Assembly (NCBI GenBank): GCA_030430455.1
Contig: JAUIJB010000004.1
Span: 1 to 64,000, forward strand
DNA from: Verrucomicrobiia bacterium
GTDB lineage: Bacteria; Verrucomicrobiota; Verrucomicrobiia; Verrucomicrobiales; Akkermansiaceae
Length of the DNA: 64,000 nt
Reading direction: 5' to 3'
Part shown: positions 8,501 to 17,301 of the stretch, piece by piece
Numbering within the stretch: position 1 is the stretch's first letter
Layout of the letters: each line of letters begins with the position of its first letter
Made by a program: the position numbers and the translations under genes
The notes under the pieces: model-generated
What the model was told of the DNA's origin: nothing
Seen by the model: the letters and a program-made list of their open reading frames with translations, nothing else
Databases searched by the model: none

Positions 8501-8532
8501 GCTGAAAAGCTGAAAAGCTGAAAAGCTGAAAC
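8501..8532. repeat. 8-bp tandem repeat in gatB leader
   Basis: GCTGAAAA is repeated about four times (8501-8532, the last copy ending in C). On the gatB strand the unit reads TTTTCAGC and ends 11 bp upstream of the start codon at 8489. A change in copy number would alter promoter or leader spacing by 8 bp without touching the protein. Confidence 0.9.
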
Positions 8533-8558
8533 TTTGAGGAATCGGCTTCTGGGGGTGG

Positions 8559-9383
8559 TCAGAGCTCGGTGTCTGCCAGCAATTCGCGGAGGTCGGGGTT
8601 CTCGAGGACGCGGTCGAGGCGCGGGTCGCGGAGGATCTCGGAGTAGCGGCCCTGTGCGGCGAGGCGGCGCAGCCCCGGGTCGCCGAGGACCAGCGCGCGG
8701 ACCTCGTCCTCCTCCATCACCGGGATCGCCTTGGGTGGCTCGCTGTCACCGAGCGCGAGGAGCTTGGCCAGGTTGACCCGGGCCCGGTCGCTGAGCGGGT
8801 CGACCGCCTCGAACCACTCGGCGGGGATCGATTGCTCGATGCGGTCCTTGAGCTTGGCGAGGAAGGCGGCGCGGTCGGGGACGGGTTGGTCGTCGATGCT
8901 CGAGGCGAAGGCCTTCACTTCGGCGATCGAGCCGAAGTGGCGCAGCAGGGTGGCGCCGGAGAACCACAGCAGGGCGGTCGGGATGAGGCTGAGGAGCAGG
9001 GTGGCCGCCCAGCGTGCCGGCGAGCGACGGTTCTTCTCGGCGCTCTCCTCGTCCGGGCTGCCCAGCGGGCGGACCAGGAAACGGCCGATGGCGCGGAGCA
9101 GGAAGAAGGCCAGCAGGAAGACAACGGCCGGGACCACGATCGACGGCCAGCGGGCCTCGCTGCCGAGGATCTCGTGGGCGAGCGCGGGGGTGTGGCGCCA
9201 GGCCAGGAAGGCGAGGAATCCGGCGAGGCAGAGAACCAGGGTACCCCACAGGATCCGCAACAGCCCGCGCAGCACCGCAAGACTCGCGATGGCGCCGAAG
9301 ACCAGCAGCGCGGCGGTGCCGAGGCTGATGTCCGGGATGCTCTCGAGGTTCAGGGCGAGCGGGCTCATGGGGTCGGGCGGCAA
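8559..9383 (-). CDS. Four-helix membrane protein, unknown (CvpA-like?)
   Basis: This protein of about 274 residues has four hydrophobic segments in its N-terminal half (about 23-40, 43-62, 81-102 and 130-152), then a soluble C-terminal region. The tail repeats a short pattern (DPGLRR, DPRLDRV, NPDLREL), reminiscent of short helical repeats of the STI1 kind. The layout recalls CvpA-family proteins, but I cannot confirm it. A second in-frame ATG at 9368 is an alternative start. It precedes gatB on the same strand with a 69-bp gap. Confidence 0.65.
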   Translation of the reverse strand: MPPDPMSPLALNLESIPDISLGTAALLVFGAIASLAVLRGLLRILWGTLVLCLAGFLAFLAWRHTPALAHEILGSEARWPSIVVPAVVFLLAFFLLRAIGRFLVRPLGSPDEESAEKNRRSPARWAATLLLSLIPTALLWFSGATLLRHFGSIAEVKAFASSIDDQPVPDRAAFLAKLKDRIEQSIPAEWFEAVDPLSDRARVNLAKLLALGDSEPPKAIPVMEEDEVRALVLGDPGLRRLAAQGRYSEILRDPRLDRVLENPDLRELLADTEL

Positions 9384-9452
9384 GGCCGCCGGGGCCGCGA
9401 GCGTGAGGCATCCGCCGGTCGAGGCAAGCCGCCATGGCGCCCGACCGTGCGC

Positions 9453-10124
9453 TCAGTTCTTGTCCTTGCCGCCGAGCGAGCGCAGCGAGCGGACCAGGCC
9501 GTCGTAGAGGCCGAGTGCCTTGCGCGGGTGGTTCTCGCGGGCGGTCACCATCAGCGCGCGGCAGCCCTGGCGGCTGACGGCCTTGTGGTGGCGGGTTCCC
9601 GGGGCGGCGCGCATGTAGTCGCCGGGCCCCAGCGTGCGGCCCTCGGTCTCGAGGTCGCCGCGGATCAGGAAGACCTCCTCCATGCCCTTGTGGGCGTGGG
9701 GAAAGAAAACCCCGCCGGGGTCGGCCTCGAGCAGCACCAGGGTGTGGCCGCTTTCCTCCAGGTCGGAGAGCACCTTGAGGCGGACCTTGCCGCCGGGGAG
9801 GGGGGTCCACTCGCCCTCGTCCTCGCCCATGAAGAAGTAGCCGCCCTGCTTTTCCGCCTGCTCGGCTTCCACCTGGGCGTCGACCTTGGCCATGATCGAG
9901 TCCTTCAGCTCGGCCGGCGGCTCGATCGGCGGAAAGCTCGCCGCGGTCAGCGCGGCGGTGGCCTCGTCGAAGCCGAGCGCCGCGCGGGCGAGCTGGCCGA
10001 AGGGGCAGTCGTCGCAGTGCTCCATGCCGGCGGCATCCGCGCCGTCGAGAGCCTCGAGGCTCGTCAGCGCGGCGAACTCCGCGGCGAGGTCGCGGGGGCC
10101 GGGGTTGGAGGATGCTTCGGTCAT
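9453..10124 (-). CDS. ChrR-like anti-sigma factor with cupin domain
   Basis: This 223-residue protein should hold the partner ECF sigma factor inactive until a signal is sensed. It has an N-terminal helical region with a Cys pair in EHCDDC (about residues 35-40), where ChrR-type factors carry a zinc site; the spacing is not the standard H-x3-C-x2-C. The C-terminal half is a cupin with metal ligands in FPHAHKGMEEVFLIRG and GTRHHK. The start ATG overlaps the sigma gene stop by 4 bp (ATGA), so the two are translationally coupled. In ChrR, the cupin senses singlet oxygen or related oxidants; the signal here is unknown. Confidence 0.85.
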   Translation of the reverse strand: MTEASSNPGPRDLAAEFAALTSLEALDGADAAGMEHCDDCPFGQLARAALGFDEATAALTAASFPPIEPPAELKDSIMAKVDAQVEAEQAEKQGGYFFMGEDEGEWTPLPGGKVRLKVLSDLEESGHTLVLLEADPGGVFFPHAHKGMEEVFLIRGDLETEGRTLGPGDYMRAAPGTRHHKAVSRQGCRALMVTARENHPRKALGLYDGLVRSLRSLGGKDKN

Positions 10125-10687
10125 GGCACGTCTTGGGCGAGGTCGGTCACCACAGAACGAACGCGCTCCATGGCTCTTCGGATGCGTGATTTCACCGTTC
10201 CCAGCGGTTCGTGCAGGTGCTCGGCGATCTGGGATTGGGACATTCCTCGGTAGAATGCAAGCTCGAGGGCGATGCGCTGGTCGTCCGGCAGGTCCGCCAG
10301 CGCCCGGCGGACCCTCGCGGCGGCCTCCTTGGAAATCAACCGTCCGACCGGGTCCTTCGGGCTGCTTTCGTGCGAGGGCTCGTCGCGCAGCCGCTCGCGG
10401 CCGGCGTCTTGGCGCTGGCGCTTGCGCAGGTGGTCGATGGCGAGGTTGCGCGTCACCTGGATGATCCAGGTGGTCGCCTTGCCGAGCTTCGGGTCGTAGC
10501 GGTCGGCCTTGTTCCAGATGGCGAGGAAGGCCTCCTGGAGGATCTCCTGGGCCTCGGCATGGTTGCGGGTCACGCCGTAGGCGATGCCGAACAGCGAGGC
10601 GCTGAACCGGTCGTAGAGGGTCGAGAACGACTCCCGGGAACCACCGGCAATGGCGCTGAGTAGGTCCTCGGGGCTGGCTTCGCTCAT
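10121..10687 (-). CDS. ECF-family RNA polymerase sigma factor
   Basis: This 188-residue protein has region 2 (YGVTRNHAEAQEILQEAF, about 37-54, with the DNA-melting stretch following) and region 4 with a helix-turn-helix (MSQSQIAEHLHEPLGTVKSR). It lacks regions 1 and 3, as expected of extracytoplasmic-function sigma factors. The overlapping downstream gene is its cupin anti-sigma, the arrangement seen in SigK/ChrR-type pairs. Likely targets include its own promoter and possibly the nearby FadL, DUF4331 and TPR genes, which is inference from proximity. Confidence 0.93.
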   Translation of the reverse strand: MSEASPEDLLSAIAGGSRESFSTLYDRFSASLFGIAYGVTRNHAEAQEILQEAFLAIWNKADRYDPKLGKATTWIIQVTRNLAIDHLRKRQRQDAGRERLRDEPSHESSPKDPVGRLISKEAAARVRRALADLPDDQRIALELAFYRGMSQSQIAEHLHEPLGTVKSRIRRAMERVRSVVTDLAQDVP

Positions 10688-11155
10688 CTTGGGGGACGCG
10701 TGCGAAGCTGCCCGCGCTGTCCATGGACCGCCAACCTTTTTTGTGCATCCGACCGGAGCCCCGCGGCGTTGCTACGGATGAAGGACTGAAATCCCTTCCC
10801 CGGTGGCCCCCGCGGAACTCAATCGTTCCTGGGGGGGCGGAGAACCGCGTCGGGCCATCGCAGGGGGAGGGAGATCCCTAGAAAATCTTCGCAACCCGTC
10901 GTTCGCCATGAACCTGATGGTGCCGCAATTCCTGCTCAAGCTGCGCTGCCGGCCGCCCGGCGGGCGACGTGGCCGCTGACTCTCTCCCCGGTGGACCGGA
11001 AGCCCGCCTCGGGCGGCGCGACCGGACCAAAAAACCCACCGCTGCGGCAGGTCTCCGTCGCGGGACCCTCCAGGTCCCGCCGGCGGGGTGCCTGCCGTGG
11101 CGGACCGCCGTCGCCAAGCGGGGGCTCGACAAGGGGAGGGCGCCGGTGAGAGGTC
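10688..11155. other. Gene-free divergent region with hairpins
   Basis: These 468 bp separate the sigma factor gene and the FadL-type gene, which diverge. I see no credible coding frame. A perfect hairpin GCGGGACC-CTCCA-GGTCCCGC lies at 11060-11080, and GC-rich short inverted repeats surround it. Promoters for both sides should lie here, but I cannot point to a convincing -10/-35 or ECF consensus. Confidence 0.5.
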
Positions 11156-12499
11156 ATGGGGGTGCCCCCGATGTCCCGCCTGCCCGCTTCCGTGAAGGCC
11201 CGCCCGGCGGCCATGATGATCTCGCTCCTCGCCCTCGTGCATGCGGAGGCCAACGGGGTGCTGCGCCATGGATTCGGCGCCCGCGACGCCGGCTCGGCCG
11301 GTGCGTTGGCCGGAACTTCCGGGGATGCCTTGGCGGCCCTCCAGACGAACCCGGCGGCGCTGGCTGGACTCGAAGGGGACGAGTGGACCTTCGCGCTGCG
11401 CGGTGGCCGGGTCGAGGGCGAGTTCACCCGCGCGGGGATCCGCAGCGACGGCGACGTGCTCGGAGGCTTCCCGGAGCTCGGGATTGCCTGGCGGGCGGGA
11501 AAGGCCACGACTTTCGGCATGTCGCTGGCGCCGATCGCAGCCGCGGCGACCGACTGGGTCTATGCCGACGCGCCGGGCGGCATCGGCGGGATCTCCTACG
11601 GCAACGCGCTGGCCCACTCGAGCGGTTTCCAGGCGCTGCGTGCCAATGCCGGCCTGGCCGTCGAGATCAACCCGGCCTGGTCCGTCGGTGCCAGTGTCGG
11701 CGCGGTCTACAGCCGGGTCGACTTCGACGCCCCGTTCATCTTCCAGAGCAACCCGGCACTCGCCGGCGCCAAGGTGAACCTCGATCTCGAGACCGATGGC
11801 TGGCAGCCGAGCGCACAGCTCGGGATGCTGTGGCGGCCGTCCGAGTCATTCCGCGTGGGCCTGCACTACCGCCCGCGGATCGACCTCGAACTCGACGGCA
11901 CTGCAGCGGTCGACTTCTCCGCCCAGCTCCCGCCGCTTGGTCTCGGCGGAACGCCGCCGCTGGCGAACTACGCCGCCACGACCCGCAATGCGCTGCCCGA
12001 CGTGATCGGCGCGGCGCTGGCCTGGCAGCCGACCGATCGACTGAGCGCCGGCCTGCGGGTCGACTGGATCGGCTGGGCGCGTGCCTTCGACGAGCTCGAG
12101 GTCGGGCTGGCGGGAGGTTCGAATCCGGCGATCAATGGTGCGATCGGCGCGAATGTCGCCGACCGCGTGCCGGTGCGCTGGAAGGACGTGTGGATGATCG
12201 CGGTCGGTGGCGAGTATCGGCTCAACGACTGCCTGACCCTGCGCGGCGGCTGGCGCTGGGGCGAGTCGCCGGTGGCGACCCCCTGGGTGACGCCGCTGAA
12301 CGGCTCGCTGCTCGAGCACGCGCTGACCTCCGGCCTGGGCTGGGAACGCGGCAATTGGCGGGTCGACCTCAGCTACGAGTACCAGTTCGGACCGGCGGCG
12401 AAGGTGCTCGCCAGCGGCTACCGGGCCGGCGAGTATGCCAACAGCAAGAGCGACTTCACGGCCCACGTGCTCGGGCTCGGGGTGACGCGGCGCTACTGA
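11156..12499 (+). CDS. FadL/TodX-family outer-membrane transport protein
   Basis: This 447-residue protein is predicted to be a beta-barrel that lets long-chain fatty acids or other hydrophobic compounds cross the outer membrane. An N-terminal signal peptide (cleavage about residue 32, after HAEA) precedes the family's NPAAL motif (in ALQTNPAALAGLE). Alternating hydrophobic strands run to a terminal aromatic residue (final Tyr), as barrel-insertion signals require. An in-frame ATG at 11171 is an alternative start. The gene ends by overlapping the convergent gene at 12493. Confidence 0.85.
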   Translation: MGVPPMSRLPASVKARPAAMMISLLALVHAEANGVLRHGFGARDAGSAGALAGTSGDALAALQTNPAALAGLEGDEWTFALRGGRVEGEFTRAGIRSDGDVLGGFPELGIAWRAGKATTFGMSLAPIAAAATDWVYADAPGGIGGISYGNALAHSSGFQALRANAGLAVEINPAWSVGASVGAVYSRVDFDAPFIFQSNPALAGAKVNLDLETDGWQPSAQLGMLWRPSESFRVGLHYRPRIDLELDGTAAVDFSAQLPPLGLGGTPPLANYAATTRNALPDVIGAALAWQPTDRLSAGLRVDWIGWARAFDELEVGLAGGSNPAINGAIGANVADRVPVRWKDVWMIAVGGEYRLNDCLTLRGGWRWGESPVATPWVTPLNGSLLEHALTSGLGWERGNWRVDLSYEYQFGPAAKVLASGYRAGEYANSKSDFTAHVLGLGVTRRY

Positions 12500-12921
12500 G
12501 TCCCCGGGGCGTCGGGCGGCTGTCGCGCGATGCCGGGAGCGTGGTCCGCCAGCAGCACCTGGATGGCCTCGACGTAGGCGAGTTGTTCCTCGTTGGCAGC
12601 GCCGCCTTCGGTGATTTGGTCGAGTTCGGCGACGAGTCCGAGGACCTCCTCGCGGATGTCCCCGGGAACCTTCGCCGCGCGGAACAGCTCGCTCCAATCG
12701 CCGCTGTCCATGCCGCGGAGCGATGCCGGCGGCGGCAACTCGACGGCGGGCTGTGCCCGCGGCCGCGGGCGCTCGACACGGAGCTCCGGGTCGCGCGGGT
12801 CGCGCGGGTCGATCGGCGTGGCGCCGTCGTCGCTGCGGTCCGAGGTCACCCAGAAGAGCGCCGCGGCCACGGCCACAAGGAGGCTGGCGGCGAGGTTGAG
12901 TCGGTTGGAGGGCTTCATCAT
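12493..12921 (-). CDS. Small membrane-anchored protein, unknown
   Basis: This protein of 142 residues has an N-terminal hydrophobic anchor or signal (about 9-26), a proline/arginine-rich linker (PIDPRDPRDPELRVERPRP) and an acidic helical C-terminal region. I recognise no family. Its 3' end overlaps the FadL-type gene by 7 bp in convergent orientation. The start is one of two consecutive ATG codons. A much longer open frame through this gene continues antisense to the DUF4331 gene and is not credible. Confidence 0.55.
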   Translation of the reverse strand: MMKPSNRLNLAASLLVAVAAALFWVTSDRSDDGATPIDPRDPRDPELRVERPRPRAQPAVELPPPASLRGMDSGDWSELFRAAKVPGDIREEVLGLVAELDQITEGGAANEEQLAYVEAIQVLLADHAPGIARQPPDAPGTQ

Positions 12922-13059
12922 CGGGGATACGTCGCGGAAATTGTTTCGGATTCCATGCATCCGAAGCCGGACGGCGCCCGTTGCCATCGGATGAAGTGCC
13001 GCGTGTGGCGGACCCCCGACACCCGTCGCGCACTCCGACCAAGCAACTCCAAGAGAACG

Positions 13060-14592
13060 ATGAAACACAATCCGATGCCCCTTGCGGCACCCCTTTTCCT
13101 GTTCGCGGCCTGCGCGGTCACCCCGGTGACGGCCTCGAGCCACAGCGACGCCCCGCTGATCAAGCAGGACCCCCAGGCCAACCTCACCGACGTCTATGCC
13201 TTTGTCGGCACGAAGTATGACGATGACGCGACCGAGGTTCTCAACGTGATCGTCAGCGTCCGTCCCTTCTCGGATCCCGGCGACGGCCTGATCTACGAGC
13301 GCTTCGCCGACGACGCACGCTACAGCATCCACCTCACCGATCCGGTCACCGGGCTGGAGACGATGCGCTACGACTTCGAATTCTCCGCGGTCGACGAAAA
13401 CGTCAAGAATCCCGACACGATCCTGTCCTACGGGCGTGGTGCGGAAGTCGGGCCGATCCAGGACATCGGCGACGCCCGCCAGAACTTCACCCAGAGCTAC
13501 GAGGTCACCAAGTCGGTCGTGACGCGGCCGGCCTTCCGCTTCAACAATCCCTTCTTCGCGGCGCGCTTCTTCGCCGCGCGGGCCCGCCCGGTCCTCGTCG
13601 AGGACGGCTTGCCCGTGCCGCCGCCGAATGTCGGCCCGCGGACGACCCCGGCCTACAACGGTCCGGACGGCCGGGCGGTCTCCGGGGCGGCCAGCCTCGC
13701 CGAGCTCGACGACCTCACCGCGCAGGGGATCGCCGAACTCTCGGACGGCACGGTCGTCTGGGCCGGTCCGCGCGAGGACGGCTTCTACGCCGATACCCCG
13801 GGGATCTTCGACTTCCTCGACCCTCGCATCATCGGCGGCGATAGCCCGGACGGGCTGGGCCAGTCCGGTGGGGGTATCGACGGCTTCATGGGCTTCAATG
13901 TGCTCAGCTTCGCGGTGCAGATCCCGCTCAGCCAGCTGGACCCGGTCGCCTACAACAACCCCTTGCTCGGCGCCCAGGAGGGGGTCGGGGTCTACGCCTC
14001 GGTCAGCCGTCCCCGCCTGACCCTCCGCCGCACCGGCCAGGGCGCGCGCAGCGCCGGCCCCTGGGTGCAGGTGAACCGCCTCGGCAACCCGCTCTTCAAC
14101 GAGGTCCTGGTGGCCCTGCGGGACAAGGACAACTACAACCAGTCCACCCCCGCGAGCGACGAGGACTATCGGACTTATGCCGAGAATCCCGAGGTGGCCT
14201 TCCTGATCAACGCGGTGCTGTTCGGGACCGATGGCAGCGGGCCGCTGGCAACCACCGGGCGAACCGACCTGGCCGCGATCTTCCTGCCCGACGTCATCCG
14301 GGTCGACCTCAACACCGGCCCGGTGCCGCTGCCGGGAGACGAGGCGTTCAGCCGCCTCAGCCTGCTGGGCGGTGACACGGCCGGCTGGCCCAACGGCCGC
14401 CGCCCCGGCGACGACGTGGTCGACATCGCGCTCTCGGCCGTGGCCAGCGGTCCGGGCTACGACCCGATCACCGTGGTGGGCGACAACGTCAATGCCAACG
14501 ACCAGCTCTACAACCGGGTGTTCCCGTACCTCGGAACGCCGCATTCCGGTCCTGCCGTCGACCAGCGCCAGGCACCCGTGGTTGCTGACTGA
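13060..14592 (+). CDS. DUF4331 family secreted protein
   Basis: This 510-residue protein has a signal peptide (about 1-25, cut after VTAS) followed at once by SSHSDAPLIKQDPQANLTD, the conserved opening of DUF4331 proteins. The rest matches the family's pattern of Asp-rich motifs, ending in a GYDPITVVGDNV segment. The molecular function of DUF4331 is not established. It is followed 43 bp later by a TPR protein, and an ECF sigma/ChrR pair lies upstream. This grouping suggests a regulated envelope stress or metal/lipid response, by inference. Confidence 0.88.
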   Translation: MKHNPMPLAAPLFLFAACAVTPVTASSHSDAPLIKQDPQANLTDVYAFVGTKYDDDATEVLNVIVSVRPFSDPGDGLIYERFADDARYSIHLTDPVTGLETMRYDFEFSAVDENVKNPDTILSYGRGAEVGPIQDIGDARQNFTQSYEVTKSVVTRPAFRFNNPFFAARFFAARARPVLVEDGLPVPPPNVGPRTTPAYNGPDGRAVSGAASLAELDDLTAQGIAELSDGTVVWAGPREDGFYADTPGIFDFLDPRIIGGDSPDGLGQSGGGIDGFMGFNVLSFAVQIPLSQLDPVAYNNPLLGAQEGVGVYASVSRPRLTLRRTGQGARSAGPWVQVNRLGNPLFNEVLVALRDKDNYNQSTPASDEDYRTYAENPEVAFLINAVLFGTDGSGPLATTGRTDLAAIFLPDVIRVDLNTGPVPLPGDEAFSRLSLLGGDTAGWPNGRRPGDDVVDIALSAVASGPGYDPITVVGDNVNANDQLYNRVFPYLGTPHSGPAVDQRQAPVVAD

Positions 14593-14635
14593 GCAAGGAA
14601 CATCGGGCAGACCGATCACCTGAAGACACGAGACC

Positions 14636-15925
14636 ATGAAGACGAAGCACTGGTTGATGGTGTGGTTGCTGGGCATCTCCCCGCTCGCCGGGGAGGTGCC
14701 GAACCGCGCCGGGGGAATGGACGGGTTGCGTCGTGCCGCCGCGGCTCCGAATGCCGGGGCGGCGGACTGGGTGAGGCTCGGCGATGCGCTGATGCAGCGC
14801 TCGCGAGAGACCCAGGACCACGATTTCAGCGCCGCCCGCGAGGCCTACGAACGGGCCCTCGAGCACGACGAGGGGAACCTCGACGGCCTCGTCGGCATGG
14901 CCTGGGTGGGCAACTCGGAGCACGACTTCGCGGCTGGCGCCCAGTGGGCGGAGCGGGCGCTCGAGGCCGATCCGCGCTGCCTGCGCGCCCACGCGCTGCT
15001 GGGTGACGGGGCGATGGAGCTCGGCGAGTATGACCTCGCCCGCGACCACCTCCAGCAGGCGCTCGACCTCCGCACCGACCTGTCGACCCTGAGCCGGGCC
15101 GCCCACCTGCTGTGGCTGACCGGCGACCCCAACCGGGCCAAGGTCCTGATGGCGCGGGCCATCCGCGCCGGCGGAACGGCGCCCGAGCACGTCGCGTGGT
15201 GTCGGGCGGAGCTCGCCGGGATGCACTTCAAGACCGGTGCCATGCTGCCGGCGGAGCAGGAGGCCGAGCTCGCCCTCGAGCTTGCCCCGGAGAACCCGCG
15301 GGTCCTGGTGGCGGCGGCCCGCATCCGTGCCGCACAGGGTCGGGCAGCGGAAGCGGTGAAGTTGCTGGAAAGGTCACTCGCGGTGAGCACCACCCACGAG
15401 GCGCTGGAAGGACTGGTCCGCCTGCACCTTGCCGCCGGCGACGAGGCGACGGCGAAGACGCGGAGCGGCGAGTTGCTCCGCTTCCACGGCCACGGCCATC
15501 ACTCGCACGGCCACGGTCATTCCCACGGCCATTCCCATGGTCACTCGCACGGCGGGGGCAATGCCCAGCTGGCCGAGTTCATGGCCGACCGGGGGATCGA
15601 TCCCGGGCAGGCCCTGCACCTCGCGGAGCACGACTACGAGACCTATCCGAACATCCAGGTGGCCGATGCCGTGGCCTGGTGCGCCTACCAGGCCGGCGAC
15701 CTCGCGAAGGCGCGCCGGATGATCCGCCGGGCACTTCGGTGGCAGACCGCCGAGCCCGAGTTCCACTACCACGCCGGAGCCATCCTGGAGGCGTCGGGGG
15801 ACACCCGTGGGGCGATCCGCCACTGGAACCAGGCGCTGAGCCTGAACCCGCGCTTCGATCCCCTGATGGCCGACCGGGCACGCGAGGGAATCGAGCGGCT
15901 GCGGGCACTCGCCGGCGGACGCTGA
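14636..15925 (+). CDS. TPR protein with histidine-rich linker
   Basis: This 429-residue protein has a signal peptide (about 1-19) and two blocks of tetratricopeptide repeats (about 45-275 and 330-420). Between them lies a striking His/Gly/Ser run (about 282-306) of HGHSHG-type repeats, likely to bind Zn, Ni or Cu. TPR units such as DLARDHLQQALDLR and DLAKARRMIRRALRW are clear. It follows the DUF4331 gene by 43 bp and is probably co-transcribed, so the two secreted proteins may act together. The coding repeat at 15481-15556 could vary in length. Confidence 0.85.
   Translation: MKTKHWLMVWLLGISPLAGEVPNRAGGMDGLRRAAAAPNAGAADWVRLGDALMQRSRETQDHDFSAAREAYERALEHDEGNLDGLVGMAWVGNSEHDFAAGAQWAERALEADPRCLRAHALLGDGAMELGEYDLARDHLQQALDLRTDLSTLSRAAHLLWLTGDPNRAKVLMARAIRAGGTAPEHVAWCRAELAGMHFKTGAMLPAEQEAELALELAPENPRVLVAAARIRAAQGRAAEAVKLLERSLAVSTTHEALEGLVRLHLAAGDEATAKTRSGELLRFHGHGHHSHGHGHSHGHSHGHSHGGGNAQLAEFMADRGIDPGQALHLAEHDYETYPNIQVADAVAWCAYQAGDLAKARRMIRRALRWQTAEPEFHYHAGAILEASGDTRGAIRHWNQALSLNPRFDPLMADRAREGIERLRALAGGR
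15481..15556 (+). repeat. His-codon repeat within TPR gene
   Basis: A run of CAC/CAT GGC and CAC/CAT TCG/TCC codon pairs encodes about 12 histidines in 25 residues. It is in frame with the TPR gene and forms a linker between two TPR blocks. Confidence 0.85.
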
Positions 15926-16070
15926 GGCACCCACAACGTCGCGCGGCGCGGTGGCTGGGTCCGCTGCCGCGCGGCGGATGGTGCCGCGGGCTCATGCCGT
16001 GTCCGGGAACCGACCTGACGCCCCGGATCGCGATGCATGACCGCACATGGAAGCAGAGGAATCCACCTGA

Positions 16071-16097
16071 TCTGCGTCCATCTGCGTTCATCTGCGG
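16071..16097. repeat. TCTGCG triple repeat (dispersed-repeat type)
   Basis: Three 10-bp-spaced words TCTGCGTCCA, TCTGCGTTCA and TCTGCGG lie in the 196-bp gap between the TPR and aroC genes. I recall the same wording in intergenic DNA of many environmental bacteria, but this was not checked. No gene is seen in this gap. Confidence 0.6.
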
Positions 16098-16121
16098 TTT
16101 CCCAATCCGAACCCTGTCGAG

Positions 16122-17249
16122 TCAGACGGTTTCCTGGCGCACGGATCCGAGCTCCGGCGCCGGGAAGCCGCCGCACTGGCCGCGCTGGCGCAGCAGGTGG
16201 TCGGTGACAACCAGCAGGGCCATCGCGTCGACCATCGGCACCGCGCGCGGCAGCACGCAGGCGTCGTGGCGGCCCTTGCCCTTGAGCTCGGTGTCCTCGC
16301 CGGCCGAGGTGACGGTTTCCTGCGAGCTCATGATGGTCGCGGTCGGCTTGAAGCCGACGCGGAACAAGATGTCCTCGCCATTCGAGATCCCGCCCTGGAT
16401 GCCGCCGGAGCGGTTGCTGGTGGTGCGCACCTTGCCATCGACCATGCGGAAGGGGTCATTGTGCTCGCGGCCGGTCATGCGGGTGCCGGCGAAGCCGGAT
16501 CCGACCTCGAAGCCCTTGGTCGCCGGCAGCGACATCATCGCCCGCGCCAGTTCCGCCTCGAGCTTGTCGAAGACCGGCTCGCCGAGCCCCGGCGGGCACC
16601 CCCGGATCAGTCCCTCGACCGTGCCGCCGATCGAGTTGCCGTCGGCGCGCACCTCCTTGATCCGGGCGATCATCCGTTCGGCCGTCTCCGGATCGGGGGT
16701 GCGCACCGGGTTGGCCTCGATGTCGTCCGCGGTCACCCGGGAGGGGTCCACGTCCGCGACGATGTCGTGGATCGCGCCGACCCAGGACAGAACCTCGATG
16801 TCCGGCGCCAGCACCGCGAGGACCCGGCGCGCCACGGCGGAGGCGGCGACACGGCCGATGGTCTCCCGCGCCGAGGCCCGGCCACCGCCGGAGAGGGCCC
16901 GGACGCCGAACTTGGCGTCGTAGGTGAAGTCGGCATGCGAGGGGCGGTACTTGGTCGCCATCTCGTCGTAGGACCCGGGCCGCTGGTCCTCGTTGCGGAC
17001 CAGGATCGCGATCGGGGTGCCGAGGGTGACGCCGTCGGCGACTCCCGAGAGGATGCGGGCCGTGTCGCTCTCCTTGCGCGGGGTGACGATGTCGCTCTGG
17101 CCGGGACGGCGGCGGTCGAGGTCGCGCTGGATGTCCGCGGGCTCGAGCGGGATGCGCGGCGGGCAGCCGTCGATGATCACGCCGACGCCGCCGCCGTGCG
17201 ACTCGCCGAAGGTGTGGATGCGGAAGGCCTGCCCGAAGCTCGATGACAT
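16122..17249 (-). CDS. aroC: Chorismate synthase
   Basis: This 375-residue enzyme makes chorismate from 5-enolpyruvylshikimate 3-phosphate, the last shared step of aromatic biosynthesis, using reduced FMN. All three family signatures are visible: [17 protein letters not shown] near the N-terminus, [16 protein letters not shown] (about 47-62) and the C-terminal region [12 protein letters not shown]. Length is typical. It is monocistronic or leads its operon; the upstream gene on the same strand starts 53 bp away. Confidence 0.97.
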   Translation of the reverse strand: MSSSFGQAFRIHTFGESHGGGVGVIIDGCPPRIPLEPADIQRDLDRRRPGQSDIVTPRKESDTARILSGVADGVTLGTPIAILVRNEDQRPGSYDEMATKYRPSHADFTYDAKFGVRALSGGGRASARETIGRVAASAVARRVLAVLAPDIEVLSWVGAIHDIVADVDPSRVTADDIEANPVRTPDPETAERMIARIKEVRADGNSIGGTVEGLIRGCPPGLGEPVFDKLEAELARAMMSLPATKGFEVGSGFAGTRMTGREHNDPFRMVDGKVRTTSNRSGGIQGGISNGEDILFRVGFKPTATIMSSQETVTSAGEDTELKGKGRHDACVLPRAVPMVDAMALLVVTDHLLRQRGQCGGFPAPELGSVRQETV

Positions 17250-17301
17250 GCGCGCAGTGTAGGGGGGCGGGGCGGCGCGCCAAGAGCAGATGCAGGCGCT
17301 G

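Noticed and set aside
10969-14592. Extension of the DUF4331 frame to 1207 codons upstream
   Set aside because: It overlaps the FadL-type gene in another frame; the signal peptide begins at 13060.
12493-14676. Long minus-strand open frame antisense to the DUF4331 gene
   Set aside because: High-GC antisense shadow. Only its last 142 codons, which have a start and hydrophobic anchor, are kept as a gene.
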